A stretch of DNA of 13,702 nt from Thermoplasmata archaeon (GCA_030046135.1 JASIEC010000082.1:1-13702); one strand, 5' to 3'. Shown: positions 1-7,521, counted from the first letter of the stretch. Made by a program: numbers and translations. The notes: generated by a model from the letters alone, not told the origin.

Positions 1-185
1 CGGACCGCCCCCTTCGTCACGATGACGAGGTCGACCCCGCCGTCCTCGAGCTCGCGCACGACGGGGGCGAGCTCTTCGAGTCCGTCGATCGGCCCCATCG
101 AGACCGAGTGGTCCAGCGGGACGCTGAACAGCTTCCGCTTCGGGTCGGGGAACAGCCGTCGCAGGCGGATCGATTTTCCGTACAT
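1..185 (-). CDS. DhnA-family class I aldolase, N-terminal part (ADH synthase or fructose-bisphosphate aldolase)
   Basis: Only the first 61 codons and part of the 62nd are in the window; the gene runs off the left edge. The start is the ATG at 183-185. Residues 3-10 (GKSIRLRR) and 22-32 (VPLDHSVSMGP), followed by GL and a later VTKG, match the N-terminus of the DhnA/FbaB/AroA' family, where the conserved block reads P-[ML]-D-H-[GS]-V-x-x-G-P-I. Family members are either class I (Schiff-base lysine) fructose-1,6-bisphosphate aldolases or 2-amino-3,7-dideoxy-D-threo-hept-6-ulosonate synthases, which make the first intermediate of the archaeal shikimate route. The catalytic lysine lies outside the window, so the two cannot be separated here. 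A strong Shine-Dalgarno AGGGAGG sits at 197-203, inside a hairpin. The 190-base gap to the upstream gene on the same strand suggests its own promoter, although no clear TATA box is seen. Confidence 0.85.
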   Translation of the reverse strand, partial: MYGKSIRLRRLFPDPKRKLFSVPLDHSVSMGPIDGLEELAPVVRELEDGGVDLVIVTKGAV

Positions 186-196
186 GGTTCGTACTT

Positions 197-215
197 CCTC
201 CCTTTCGGAGGGAGG
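197..215 (-). promoter_or_regulatory. Hairpin containing the aldolase Shine-Dalgarno
   Basis: On the minus strand CCTCCCT (209-215), a five-base CCGAA loop and AGGGAGG (197-203) form a perfect 7-bp stem. The 3' arm is the best Shine-Dalgarno for the aldolase start and lies 11 bases before its ATG. In the transcript the site would be base-paired, so translation could depend on opening the hairpin by a ligand, protein or temperature. The sequence and pairing are seen directly; the regulatory role is inference. Confidence 0.5.
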
Positions 216-242
216 CGCACGGGAGTCCGCCCGACGCTAGGT

Positions 243-345
243 CGGCTCGATCGGGGCGGCGCCCTCCCGGCGCCTCCCGTTCACCAGAGCCAGGCCCCGG
301 CAGCGCGGCGCGACGGTCCTTCGATCGAGCCGAACCGGAGCCGAA
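243..345. repeat. Cluster of GAGCCGA repeats upstream of the aldolase gene
   Basis: An 11-bp perfect inverted repeat has arms CGGCTCGATCG (243-253) and CGATCGAGCCG (322-332), 68 bases apart. The right arm overlaps an 8-base direct repeat GAGCCGAA at 327-334 and 338-345, with an 11-base period that would place both copies on the same face of the helix. GGCGCC also occurs twice between the arms (258-263 and 269-274). The cluster lies between the stop of the diiron-enzyme gene and the aldolase start. It could be an operator or leader RNA structure; no known binding site was recognised. Confidence 0.35.
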
Positions 346-375
346 CTGCCATCGGAGGTCCCGAGCGCGGAGGCC

Positions 376-1110
376 CTATTTAGAGTTCCCGGGGGCCCAC
401 TTTTCCGCAGCGATCACGCCGTCCACGAGCAACGCGTGGATCGAGAAACCGCGGAGCATCTGGTCCCACATCTGCCGTCGCACCGGCTCGGAGGTCGCGA
501 ACGCGGCCACGATCCGGCCGATCCACTCGCTGTGCTCGACGTCGGCGACGGCATGGAGCCGATAGTACTCGAGCGGACCTTCGGCCACTCCGTACTTGGC
601 CCGGAACGCGGGGAGCAATCGCGTGCAGAGCTCGACGTTCGGAGGCTCGGAGGAGCCCGCGGCGGAGACGAAGAACGGGTGGACCCGGTTCGTATAGAGG
701 AAGTCGTCGATCGCCACCATCGTGCTCGGGAGGTGGGTCGCCCCCGTCACGTCCGCGCGCGGGACGCCCAGCCCCTCGCAGAACCGAAGCCAGAGTTCGG
801 GGTGGCCCGTCGTCGTTCCCTTGGGGTCGCCGGCCTCTTCGAGCAATTGGTCGAGGATCAGCCTCCGGTAGGGATCGTACGCGGGCTCGGGCGGACAGTT
901 CGTGAACCGCTCGGCCATCGCGGTCGGCACGGAGGCGAGCCACGGGTAGAACTGCTTCGCCCACGCCCGCACGACCGGCTTCGGGACCTCGCCCCGCTCG
1001 AGGGCCACGAAGAACGGATGCGTCCGGAACGGGTGATTCTCCATCTTGTAGCGGGTGAGCTCGTCGCGGAAGCGCTCGCCCTCGAAACGGACCCAGGGGG
1101 GTTCGGGCAT
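376..1110 (-). CDS. Heme-oxygenase-like diiron enzyme, CADD/PqqC type
   Basis: The 244-residue product belongs to the TENA/THI-4/PqqC fold family, often annotated as an iron-containing redox enzyme. The N-terminus has NHPF-x2-HPFF (25-34). The metal-ligand pattern fits CADD-like diiron oxidases: Glu91 or Glu92 and His103 in a helix ending GHPELWLRF, Glu155 in GSSEPP, and H-x3-D-x2-H at His186, Asp190 and His193. CADD and relatives use the dimetal site for oxidative chemistry such as para-aminobenzoate formation, and PqqC makes pyrroloquinoline quinone. The substrate here is unknown, and no PQQ or folate gene is adjacent. Four extra residues appear to sit between the helix Glu and His103 compared with the usual seven-residue spacing. 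ATG 1110 was chosen because the fold begins right after it and a TATA box lies about 25 bp upstream, implying a leaderless mRNA; the open frame continues to 2076 only because of GC content. It is transcribed divergently from the CoA-transferase gene. Confidence 0.8.
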   Translation of the reverse strand: MPEPPWVRFEGERFRDELTRYKMENHPFRTHPFFVALERGEVPKPVVRAWAKQFYPWLASVPTAMAERFTNCPPEPAYDPYRRLILDQLLEEAGDPKGTTTGHPELWLRFCEGLGVPRADVTGATHLPSTMVAIDDFLYTNRVHPFFVSAAGSSEPPNVELCTRLLPAFRAKYGVAEGPLEYYRLHAVADVEHSEWIGRIVAAFATSEPVRRQMWDQMLRGFSIHALLVDGVIAAEKWAPGNSK

Positions 1111-1132
1111 CGACGCGCCGACCGGCCTCCGG

Positions 1133-1138
1133 TATATG
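1133..1138 (-). promoter_or_regulatory. TATA box of the diiron-enzyme gene
   Basis: The minus strand reads CATATA here, an AT-rich block in very GC-rich surroundings. Its centre is about 25 bp from the ATG at 1110, the distance expected when transcription starts at the start codon (leaderless). It shares an 87-bp intergenic region with the oppositely directed promoter at 1170-1175. Confidence 0.6.
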
Positions 1139-1169
1139 GACGGCGAGGTTCTCCCCTGAACCCTGAGCG

Positions 1170-1175
1170 TTATCG
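1170..1175 (+). promoter_or_regulatory. TATA-like box of the CoA-transferase operon
   Basis: TTATCG is centred about 26 bp before the ATG at 1198, again the spacing of a leaderless archaeal transcript. It is a weaker match than the box serving the divergent gene. No Shine-Dalgarno is seen before 1198, which agrees with leaderless initiation. Confidence 0.45.
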
Positions 1176-1197
1176 AGAGACCGCCCGGTCCGGGACG

Positions 1198-2511
1198 ATG
1201 CCTTCCCCCGAGCCTCCGGGCCGCCCCATCCCTCCCTTCGGGCCGCTCGAGGGCCTCCGGGTCCTCGATTCCGCCCGCTTCGTGGCGGGCCCGTGGGCGG
1301 CCACGTATCTCGGCGAGTTCGGGGCGCGGGTGATCCATGTCGAGGGGCCTCCGTTCCGGGCCCCGTACTCGGATCCCACCCGCACCCTTCCACCCCTCCT
1401 CCCCGCGCACCGGGCCGGCGGGGGGGTCTCCGAGTCGTGGATCCAGTACAGCCGGAACAAGCTCTCCGTGGGCCTCGACGTGCGTGCTCCCGAGGGTCGG
1501 AAGGTCTTCCTCGACCTCCTCCGCGCCTCCGACCTGTGGATCGAGTCGTCCAGGCCCGGAACGTACGACCGCCTCGGGCTGTCCGACGAGGAGGTCTGGA
1601 AGGTGAACCGCCGGCTCACCATCGTCCACGTCTCGGGCTTCGGCAGAACCGGGACCCCGGAGCGCGTGGCCGCCCCATCGTTCGACCTCGTCGGGCAGGC
1701 GTTCAGCGGCTACCTCTCGCTGCAAGGGAACCCCGACCCGGATCCCCCGATGCGGGCCGGTACGGCGCTCAACGACACCGTGACGGGGCTCGCGTCCGCG
1801 GCGGCCGGCTTGATGGGCTGCTACCACGCCCAGCGGACCGGCCGAGGGCAGGCGGTCGACGTCGCGCAGTACGAGGTGTTCTTCGTTCTGCTCGAGAACC
1901 TCGCGCTCGATTACTTCATGCGGGGCGTCGCCCGCGGCCGTTTCGGCACCGCGCACGCGCGTCTCCATCCGTACGACGTCCACCGAGCGTCGGACGGATG
2001 GGTCGTCGTCGCCGCGCCGACCGCCGCGGCGTGGAGCCGCCTCAAACAGCTGATCGGGTTCGCAGGGAGCGAGCACGACGAGACCTCCCGGAGGCTCCAG
2101 GATCGGGCCCCGGTCGATCGAGCGATCGCCGAGTTCTGCGCGTCACGCTCCCGAGCCGCCCTGGAGCGACTGGGGCGCGAGAACGACCTCGCGATCTCCG
2201 CGGTCTACGATATCGCCGACATCGCGAAGGACCCGCACTACGCCGCGCGCGGGATGTTCCTCGAGTGGGAGGACCCCGTCGTCGGGAAGGTCAAGGGAGC
2301 GGGGGTCGCGCCCAAGTTTTCCGAGACCCCGGGCGGGGTCTGGCGGGGCGCGCCCTGGCTTGGCCAGGACAACGCGGTCGTCCTCGGCGAGATCCTCGGA
2401 TACTCCTCCGAGGAGATCGGCCGACTCCGAGCCGCCGGGATCGTGGGGGAGGATCCACCGCCAGGGTCGGCGGTGTCGCCCGCCGGCACTCGCCCGGTGT
2501 CCGGAGCGTAG
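1198..2511 (+). CDS. Family III CoA-transferase (CaiB/BaiF type)
   Basis: The 437-residue cytoplasmic protein is typical in length for family III CoA-transferases, which move CoA between a donor acyl-CoA and an acceptor acid through aspartyl-anhydride and aspartyl-CoA intermediates. It opens with the family's PLEGLRVLD (16-24) and GPWAATYLGEFGARVIHVE (31-49), and continues with NKLSVGLDV (87-95). The catalytic Asp is best assigned to Asp193 in MRAGTALND. This is followed by GRGQAVDVAQYE (215-226) and a second half with the usual WxRL and RAPV-like elements. The start at 1198 was chosen because homology begins there and a TATA-like box precedes it; the frame is open from 436 without coding character. 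It overlaps no gene and is followed after one base by an acyl-CoA dehydrogenase, so the pair is an operon. Acyl specificity cannot be read from sequence. An insertion of prolines and glycines at 57-78 is family-variable. Confidence 0.9.
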   Translation: MPSPEPPGRPIPPFGPLEGLRVLDSARFVAGPWAATYLGEFGARVIHVEGPPFRAPYSDPTRTLPPLLPAHRAGGGVSESWIQYSRNKLSVGLDVRAPEGRKVFLDLLRASDLWIESSRPGTYDRLGLSDEEVWKVNRRLTIVHVSGFGRTGTPERVAAPSFDLVGQAFSGYLSLQGNPDPDPPMRAGTALNDTVTGLASAAAGLMGCYHAQRTGRGQAVDVAQYEVFFVLLENLALDYFMRGVARGRFGTAHARLHPYDVHRASDGWVVVAAPTAAAWSRLKQLIGFAGSEHDETSRRLQDRAPVDRAIAEFCASRSRAALERLGRENDLAISAVYDIADIAKDPHYAARGMFLEWEDPVVGKVKGAGVAPKFSETPGGVWRGAPWLGQDNAVVLGEILGYSSEEIGRLRAAGIVGEDPPPGSAVSPAGTRPVSGA

Positions 2512-2512
2512 C

Positions 2513-3664
2513 ATGGGTGCCCTGTGGAGCCTCCCCACCAGTTCGATCCTCAACGACCTCGAGGCGGCGTGCCAGCAGCTCGACCTGCCCGCCCGGTATC
2601 GGGCCCTCGACCGGGACCCTCGGTTTCCCGACGAGGAGTTCCGGGGGTTGGGGGCTGCGAAGCTCCTGGGCCTCACCGTCTCTCGCGACCTCGAGGGACG
2701 GGCCCTACCGCTGCCCGACGCCGCGGCGAGCCTCTTCCACCTCGCCCGACTCTCGGGGACCACGTTCGCGAAGCTCCTGCTCCAACCGGAGTTCTGTTCG
2801 GTCCTCCGGGACCACGGCTCGCGGGACCAGCTCGACGCCTGGTACCGCCCCCTTGTCGAGGGACGGCGTCTCGTGGGAAATCAGATCACCGAGCCCGGAG
2901 CGGGCGCGGACGCCTCGGCGCTCGAGACCGTGGCAGCTCCGGTCGCCGACGGCTACCGCCTGACCGGGACGAAGAGCGAGGCCGCGTTCAGCACGGATGC
3001 GCACGCGGCGATCGTCTACGCGCGCCGGCCCGGGTCCCGGCGCACGGACGGTGTCAGTGCCTTCCTCGTCCCCCAGGACCTCGAGGGGATCCGTCGCACG
3101 ACCACGAGCGTCGATCTCGGGGAGCGATGGCAGCGGCGAGGTCGGATCGAGTACGACCAGGTCGCCCTCCCCCGGTCGTCGCTGCTCGGTGAGGAAGGGG
3201 CGGGGTTCGAGTACCTTCAGGCCGAGCTCGCCCAGGAGCGCGGCCTGCTTGGGGCGATCTATCTCGGGGTGGCCCGGGCCTCGTGGGAGGAGGCGGTCGC
3301 CCACGTCGGCCTCCGGCAGGCGTTTCACCGCCCCCTCTCCGACCGGGAGGCGGTGGCGTTCCCCCTCGTCGCCGACGCGGCCCGGCTCCAGGCCGCCTGG
3401 CTGCTGGTGGCCGACTCTCTCGGCCGCCTCGAGCGGGGGGAGGAGGCCGCCGCCGAGACCGCGCTGGCGAAGGTGATGGCGACGGAAGCCGCGCTGGCCA
3501 CGATCGATCATGCGATCCAGTTCCACGGGGGCCGAGGCTACTCCTCGGAGCTGCCGCACGAGCAGCGATGGCGCGATGTCCGGAGCGGTCCGATCGCCCA
3601 CGGGCCCTCGGAGGTCCTGAACCTCGTCGCCTCGCGCAAGGTGTGGCCCCGCACCCCGTCTTGA
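2513..3664 (+). CDS. Acyl-CoA dehydrogenase family flavoprotein
   Basis: The 383-residue protein is full length for the family. It carries the FAD/substrate motif TEPGAGAD (126-133), RQAFHRPLSDREAVAF (268-283) and HGGRGYSSELPHEQRWRD (338-355), the usual C-terminal flavin-binding block. These enzymes form a C2-C3 double bond in an acyl-CoA and pass electrons to ETF. The catalytic base used by medium- and short-chain enzymes (Glu in Y-E-G-T) aligns with His363 in AHGPSE. Glu242 in AQERGLL aligns with the alternative base of isovaleryl- and long-chain enzymes, so it may serve instead. The ATG at 2513 follows the CoA-transferase stop by one base, with GGAG at 2503-2506 inside the upstream gene as ribosome binding site. 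The pair resembles CaiB/CaiA, but other carnitine genes are absent and the substrate is open. Confidence 0.88.
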   Translation: MGALWSLPTSSILNDLEAACQQLDLPARYRALDRDPRFPDEEFRGLGAAKLLGLTVSRDLEGRALPLPDAAASLFHLARLSGTTFAKLLLQPEFCSVLRDHGSRDQLDAWYRPLVEGRRLVGNQITEPGAGADASALETVAAPVADGYRLTGTKSEAAFSTDAHAAIVYARRPGSRRTDGVSAFLVPQDLEGIRRTTTSVDLGERWQRRGRIEYDQVALPRSSLLGEEGAGFEYLQAELAQERGLLGAIYLGVARASWEEAVAHVGLRQAFHRPLSDREAVAFPLVADAARLQAAWLLVADSLGRLERGEEAAAETALAKVMATEAALATIDHAIQFHGGRGYSSELPHEQRWRDVRSGPIAHGPSEVLNLVASRKVWPRTPS

Positions 3665-3667
3665 AAC

Positions 3668-3690
3668 CGTTAAGGTGGCTCCCGGGATAG
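3668..3690 (+). promoter_or_regulatory. Candidate promoter of the sedolisin-like gene
   Basis: Two AT-richer blocks lie between the dehydrogenase stop and the surface-protein gene: GTTAAGG just after an AAACC run at about 3668-3674, and GGATAG at 3685-3690. The first would give a leader of roughly 34 bases including the hairpin at 3695-3709 and the GAGG ribosome binding site at 3717-3720; the second would give a leader of about 17 bases. Which is used cannot be decided by eye. Confidence 0.35.
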
Positions 3691-3694
3691 AAAC

Positions 3695-3709
3695 GGGGAG
3701 GACCTCCCC
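3695..3709 (+). repeat. Small hairpin before the sedolisin-like gene
   Basis: GGGGAG (3695-3700), a GAC loop and CTCCCC (3704-3709) form a perfect 6-bp stem. It sits 21 bases before the ATG at 3731. It may mark the end of the upstream operon transcript or be leader structure of the surface-protein mRNA. No T-run follows, so a classical archaeal terminator is unlikely. Confidence 0.35.
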
Positions 3710-3730
3710 CCGACTCGAGGCGATGGATCG

Positions 3731-6700
3731 ATGGCACGCCCACGTCGCAGAGTGCCGCACGCGACGGAGCTCCTCCTCGCTCTCCTGCTGATCGCCGGAT
3801 CTCTCGCGGTCGTCGACGCCGGTCCGGCCTCGGCGACCGGTGAGCCCCGGGCAGCGGTACCCGTCGCGACCGCGTCGGGATCGCTCTCGCCCGCCGTGCT
3901 CGCGTCCGAACCGCGCGAGCCGGTTGCGGGGACGGCCGATGACGCGGCTCCCTCGGGCTCGGTCCCCCTCTCGGCCACCGCCGTCGGGAGCCTCTCCGTC
4001 CTCGTCACGTTCGGTTACGCCAACAGCTCGGAGCTGGCGTCGTTGCTGGCCGGCCTCACGGATCCGAGCTCCCCGCAGTACCACCACTACCTCACGGCAG
4101 CCGAGTTCGATGCAGAGTTCGCGCCGGCACCGTCGACGTACGCCGCGGCCGTGGCCTACTTCGGCGCCGAGGGGGCGAGGAATCTCACCTCCTATCCGGA
4201 TCGGCTCGCGCTGACGTTCGACGCGAGCCCCTCCGTGGCGTCGGCGGCGTTCGGCACGACGATCGAGACGTTCGCCGGGGGCGGGGGAACGTACCTCGCC
4301 CCGAGCTCTCCGATCACGCTCCCGACGTCGCTCGCCAGCGTGGTCGTGGGCGTGGAGGGCCTGAGGTCGGACAGCGCCTCGGGCGCCGGTCCGGGTGTCG
4401 CGGGAGGCTCCGGAGAGGAACCTTCCGCGAGCGACGTCGTCGGCCCCTCGGACGTGGCGGGGTACCTCGCCCCGCCGACCGTGGACGGCGTCCAGTACGA
4501 GTATCTCCCCGACCTGCAGGTCGCGAACGACGAGCTCTCGTTGTTCGACCAGTACGGATTCCCCCAGAACGAGACCGTGGCGGCGATCGTCGCCGCGGGC
4601 GAGTACACGGGTACGGGCGAGACGACGTCGTGCGGGACCCTCACCTCGGGCGAGGACGTGGGTCCGTGGGTCTCCACCGATCTGACGGCCTACGACGGCG
4701 AGACGCTACCGTCGGGCGAGCCCGACTCGCCGGTGGTGGCGGTGCCGGTCTCGGGCGCGTCGCTCCCGGGATGCCTCGCCTCCTGGGACACGACCGGGAC
4801 GGTCCTCGCGAACACGGCCGAGCTCGAGGCGATCGCGTCGACCGCGCCCGGGGCGTCGATCTACGGCGTCTACGGACCCACCTGGGCGTCCGCGGACGCC
4901 GCGTTCGCGACGATCCTGAGCCCACCGTCCACCCTCTCCGCGGCGGTGCGGGACGGGCTCGACAACGTCTCGGTCGTCTCGACCGCGTACGCGGTCTCGG
5001 ACCGGAACGACACCTCGTGGATGACCGATCTCGAGCAGGCTCAGGCCCGCGGGATCACGGTCCTCGCCGCGACGGGCAACGCCGGCGACAACCCGAAGAG
5101 CTCGGCGTGGACCAACACGACGGTCGAGTTCCCCGCGTCGATGGCCTATTCGAAGTTCGGCGACGTCGCGGTCGGGGGCGAGACGATCACCCTGAACCCG
5201 TCGAACCTCACCCTCGCGACCGCGGACGCCTGGAACATCTCCTCGTCGGACACCTCCCAGGGGGGTCCGCTCGGGACCGAGGGCGGGGTCAGCAGCGTCT
5301 TCACCTCGGAGCCGTCCTGGCAGGCGTCGTCTCCCGGCGCGAACGCCGTCATCGACGGGCTCGGTCGGGCCGTTCCCGACCTCTCGGCGATCGCCAACAA
5401 CACGCTCGTCACCGTCACCGTGGACGGGATCCGGTACGACGCGACGAACGCCAGCGCAACCGGGCCGTTCAAGTTCGCGGACGGAACGGGGATCGCAGTC
5501 TCCGTCACCGCCGGACTCGTCGCCGAGATCGACTTCGTGCTCGAAGGGGCCGGCACCGCTCGCGTGGGGTTCTTCGACCCCGAGCTCTACGCTCTCGCGG
5601 ACGAGGAGTACGCGGCGCTGCCGTCGGGGTCGATCAAGGGGACGACGCCGGGAACGTACAACGCCTCGCTCCCGACGCTTCCGCTCCGGGACGTCACGGC
5701 GGGCCGGAACGATCTCTACGTCGCCCTCCCGGGGTACGACCTGCTCACCGGCTGGGGATCGCTCGACGCGTACAACACGACGATGTACCTCTTCACGGTC
5801 GGATCGGCCGGGATCGCGGGACGACTCCAGGAGATCTCGGACAAGATCGCTCTGAACGGGCTCGCGGCCACCACGACGCTGCCCGGCGGGGCGACCGACA
5901 CCGCCTACAACGCCTCGGTCCAGCAGAGCTTCTACCTGGCGAACTCGTTCGGCGCCCCGGTCTACGGAGTCCGCAGCCTGGTCCTCATCGCCCGGGATGG
6001 GTCGGACTGGACACTCAACTTCACCGGGTGGGTCTCGTTCCCCTTCTCGGGGCTCTACCCGAACCTCACGGTCTCCGAGTTCTGGTGGCCCCAACCCGGG
6101 GAGACGCTCTCGCTTCCCGTCACGATGAACCTCACGACCTCGCTCGTGCCGGCGGCCGGCTCGACCCCGCCCGAGGTCAAGTTCAGCTTCGGGGTCACGG
6201 GGACGAGCAACCTCACCCTCAGCGTCCCGGGGGCTGCCTACATCCTGGGCTCGACGAACGACAGCTACTCCTGGCAAGGCACGACGTACTCGAACGGCCC
6301 GAAAGGCTCGGCGAGCCCCCTCGGCTACCTCGCCCCCCAGTGCGGGATCGAGGGGGGGCCGACCGGGGGGTCGGGGGACTTCGGTCGGGCGACGGCGGGA
6401 ACCGTGGAGGGCTGGGTCGAGCCGTACGGGGGCTCGAAGCTGGTCGCGGCGACGACGGCGAACGTCTCGCTCACCGAGACCCATAACCCCGAGACCGCCG
6501 CGAACCTCACGTACCACGAGAACGCGACGGTCCCGAACGACTGGTCGTTCAGCTCCTCGCCCGGGGGCGCGATCCAGGGGATCTCCGAGGTCGGTCCCGC
6601 CGGCTCGACGGTCACTTGGAAGGAGACCGGCCTTCCGTCGAGCGCGACGTGGTTCGTGACCCTGCCGGGGGGCGTGCGTCTGCTCTCCGCGGTCGGGGGC

Positions 6701-7480
6701 TCCACGATCGTCGCCTCCCTCGTCAGCGGTTCCTACGCCTGGACGGCGGCCGTCGACCTCGCGAACTGGTCCGCTTCTCCCGACACCGGCACCGTCACGC
6801 CCTCGGGGTCGGCCCTCGAGGTGGACCTCACGATCTACCGCGCCGTCAACACGGTGACGTTCACGGCGACCGGTCCCACCTTCCCGTTCGACTGGTCCGT
6901 CACGATCGCCGGCATCCCCGAGCTCTCGGGGTCCACCTCGACGCTCTCGACCTCCCTCGCGTACGGGAAGTACACCTACACGGCGGCGGACACCGCGGCG
7001 AACTGGGAGCCCGAGAGCCCGACCGGGAGCTTCACGATCGGCTCCACCCCGACGGCGATCCCGGTCGCCTTCTCGCTCGTCACGTTCCCGGCCGAGATCT
7101 ACCTCTACCCCCCGACCGGCGTCGCGATCTACTGCACCGTGACGATCGGCAACCACTCGAGCACGGAGGAGCAGCAGACGTACACCGCGCACCTCCCGAA
7201 CGGGACGTACAACTGGTCGGTGAGCAACCTTCCCGCGGGGGACCACGCCCACCCGTCGAGCGGGCAGTTCGTGATCAAGGGGGCCCGGCAGACCGCCTCG
7301 GTCACGATCACGGGACCGGCGCGGGGGCTCTTCGGTTTGGGTCTCCTCGGCTACGGTCTCCTGGGGGCGGCGGCCGCGGTTGTGATCGTGGGGGTCCTCC
7401 TCCTTCGCCCGCGGCGCACCCCGCCCCGGCCACCCAAGCCACGGCCCCGGGACCAGACCTGGCAACCCGGCGGGAACTGA
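3731..7480 (+). CDS. Membrane-anchored S53 (sedolisin) homologue, apparently catalytically dead
   Basis: The 1249-residue surface protein has a signal peptide (hydrophobic 13-29, likely cleavage near ASA 33-35) and a pro-kumamolisin activation domain (about 75-210, with SSPQYHHYLT at 113-122). An S53 fold spans about 255-690, including APGAS (372-376), RAVPDLSA (546-553), and the calcium-site pattern DVTAG (654-658) with GYD (668-670). A beta-rich region follows, then three beta-sandwich repeats (about 958-1037, 1040-1117 and 1119-1195), a transmembrane helix (about 1199-1226) and a basic, proline-rich tail. About 25 N-x-S/T sequons lie outside the membrane. By eye alignment to kumamolisin, Glu78, Asp82, Asp164 and Ser278 become Ala360, Glu364, Asn450 and Gly587 (GTS reads GTG), so peptidase activity is doubtful while the fold and calcium site persist. 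ATG 3731 follows GAGG by ten bases; the ATG at 3723 is out of frame. A role in surface binding or S-layer structure is inference. Confidence 0.88.
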   Translation: MARPRRRVPHATELLLALLLIAGSLAVVDAGPASATGEPRAAVPVATASGSLSPAVLASEPREPVAGTADDAAPSGSVPLSATAVGSLSVLVTFGYANSSELASLLAGLTDPSSPQYHHYLTAAEFDAEFAPAPSTYAAAVAYFGAEGARNLTSYPDRLALTFDASPSVASAAFGTTIETFAGGGGTYLAPSSPITLPTSLASVVVGVEGLRSDSASGAGPGVAGGSGEEPSASDVVGPSDVAGYLAPPTVDGVQYEYLPDLQVANDELSLFDQYGFPQNETVAAIVAAGEYTGTGETTSCGTLTSGEDVGPWVSTDLTAYDGETLPSGEPDSPVVAVPVSGASLPGCLASWDTTGTVLANTAELEAIASTAPGASIYGVYGPTWASADAAFATILSPPSTLSAAVRDGLDNVSVVSTAYAVSDRNDTSWMTDLEQAQARGITVLAATGNAGDNPKSSAWTNTTVEFPASMAYSKFGDVAVGGETITLNPSNLTLATADAWNISSSDTSQGGPLGTEGGVSSVFTSEPSWQASSPGANAVIDGLGRAVPDLSAIANNTLVTVTVDGIRYDATNASATGPFKFADGTGIAVSVTAGLVAEIDFVLEGAGTARVGFFDPELYALADEEYAALPSGSIKGTTPGTYNASLPTLPLRDVTAGRNDLYVALPGYDLLTGWGSLDAYNTTMYLFTVGSAGIAGRLQEISDKIALNGLAATTTLPGGATDTAYNASVQQSFYLANSFGAPVYGVRSLVLIARDGSDWTLNFTGWVSFPFSGLYPNLTVSEFWWPQPGETLSLPVTMNLTTSLVPAAGSTPPEVKFSFGVTGTSNLTLSVPGAAYILGSTNDSYSWQGTTYSNGPKGSASPLGYLAPQCGIEGGPTGGSGDFGRATAGTVEGWVEPYGGSKLVAATTANVSLTETHNPETAANLTYHENATVPNDWSFSSSPGGAIQGISEVGPAGSTVTWKETGLPSSATWFVTLPGGVRLLSAVGGSTIVASLVSGSYAWTAAVDLANWSASPDTGTVTPSGSALEVDLTIYRAVNTVTFTATGPTFPFDWSVTIAGIPELSGSTSTLSTSLAYGKYTYTAADTAANWEPESPTGSFTIGSTPTAIPVAFSLVTFPAEIYLYPPTGVAIYCTVTIGNHSSTEEQQTYTAHLPNGTYNWSVSNLPAGDHAHPSSGQFVIKGARQTASVTITGPARGLFGLGLLGYGLLGAAAAVVIVGVLLLRPRRTPPRPPKPRPRDQTWQPGGN

Positions 7481-7521
7481 GCCGCCCGGTCGACCCGGCT
7501 CTTCCTCGCCGCCGCTACGCC

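Noticed and set aside
436..1197. N-terminal extension of the CoA-transferase to 691 residues
   Set aside because: It lies antisense to the diiron enzyme; CoA-transferase homology begins right after the ATG at 1198.
1111..2076. N-terminal extension of the diiron enzyme to 566 residues
   Set aside because: It overlaps the CoA-transferase gene antisense, has no domain, and the TATA box at 1133-1138 places the start at 1110.
4706..7465. 919-codon open frame antisense to the sedolisin-like gene
   Set aside because: Translation is Arg/Gly/Asp/Val-rich without any domain; it is a GC-driven shadow of the clearly coding plus strand.
3731..7480. Active secreted acid protease
   Set aside because: Fold and pro-domain fit, but the catalytic Ser, Glu and Asp positions appear replaced, so activity is not claimed.
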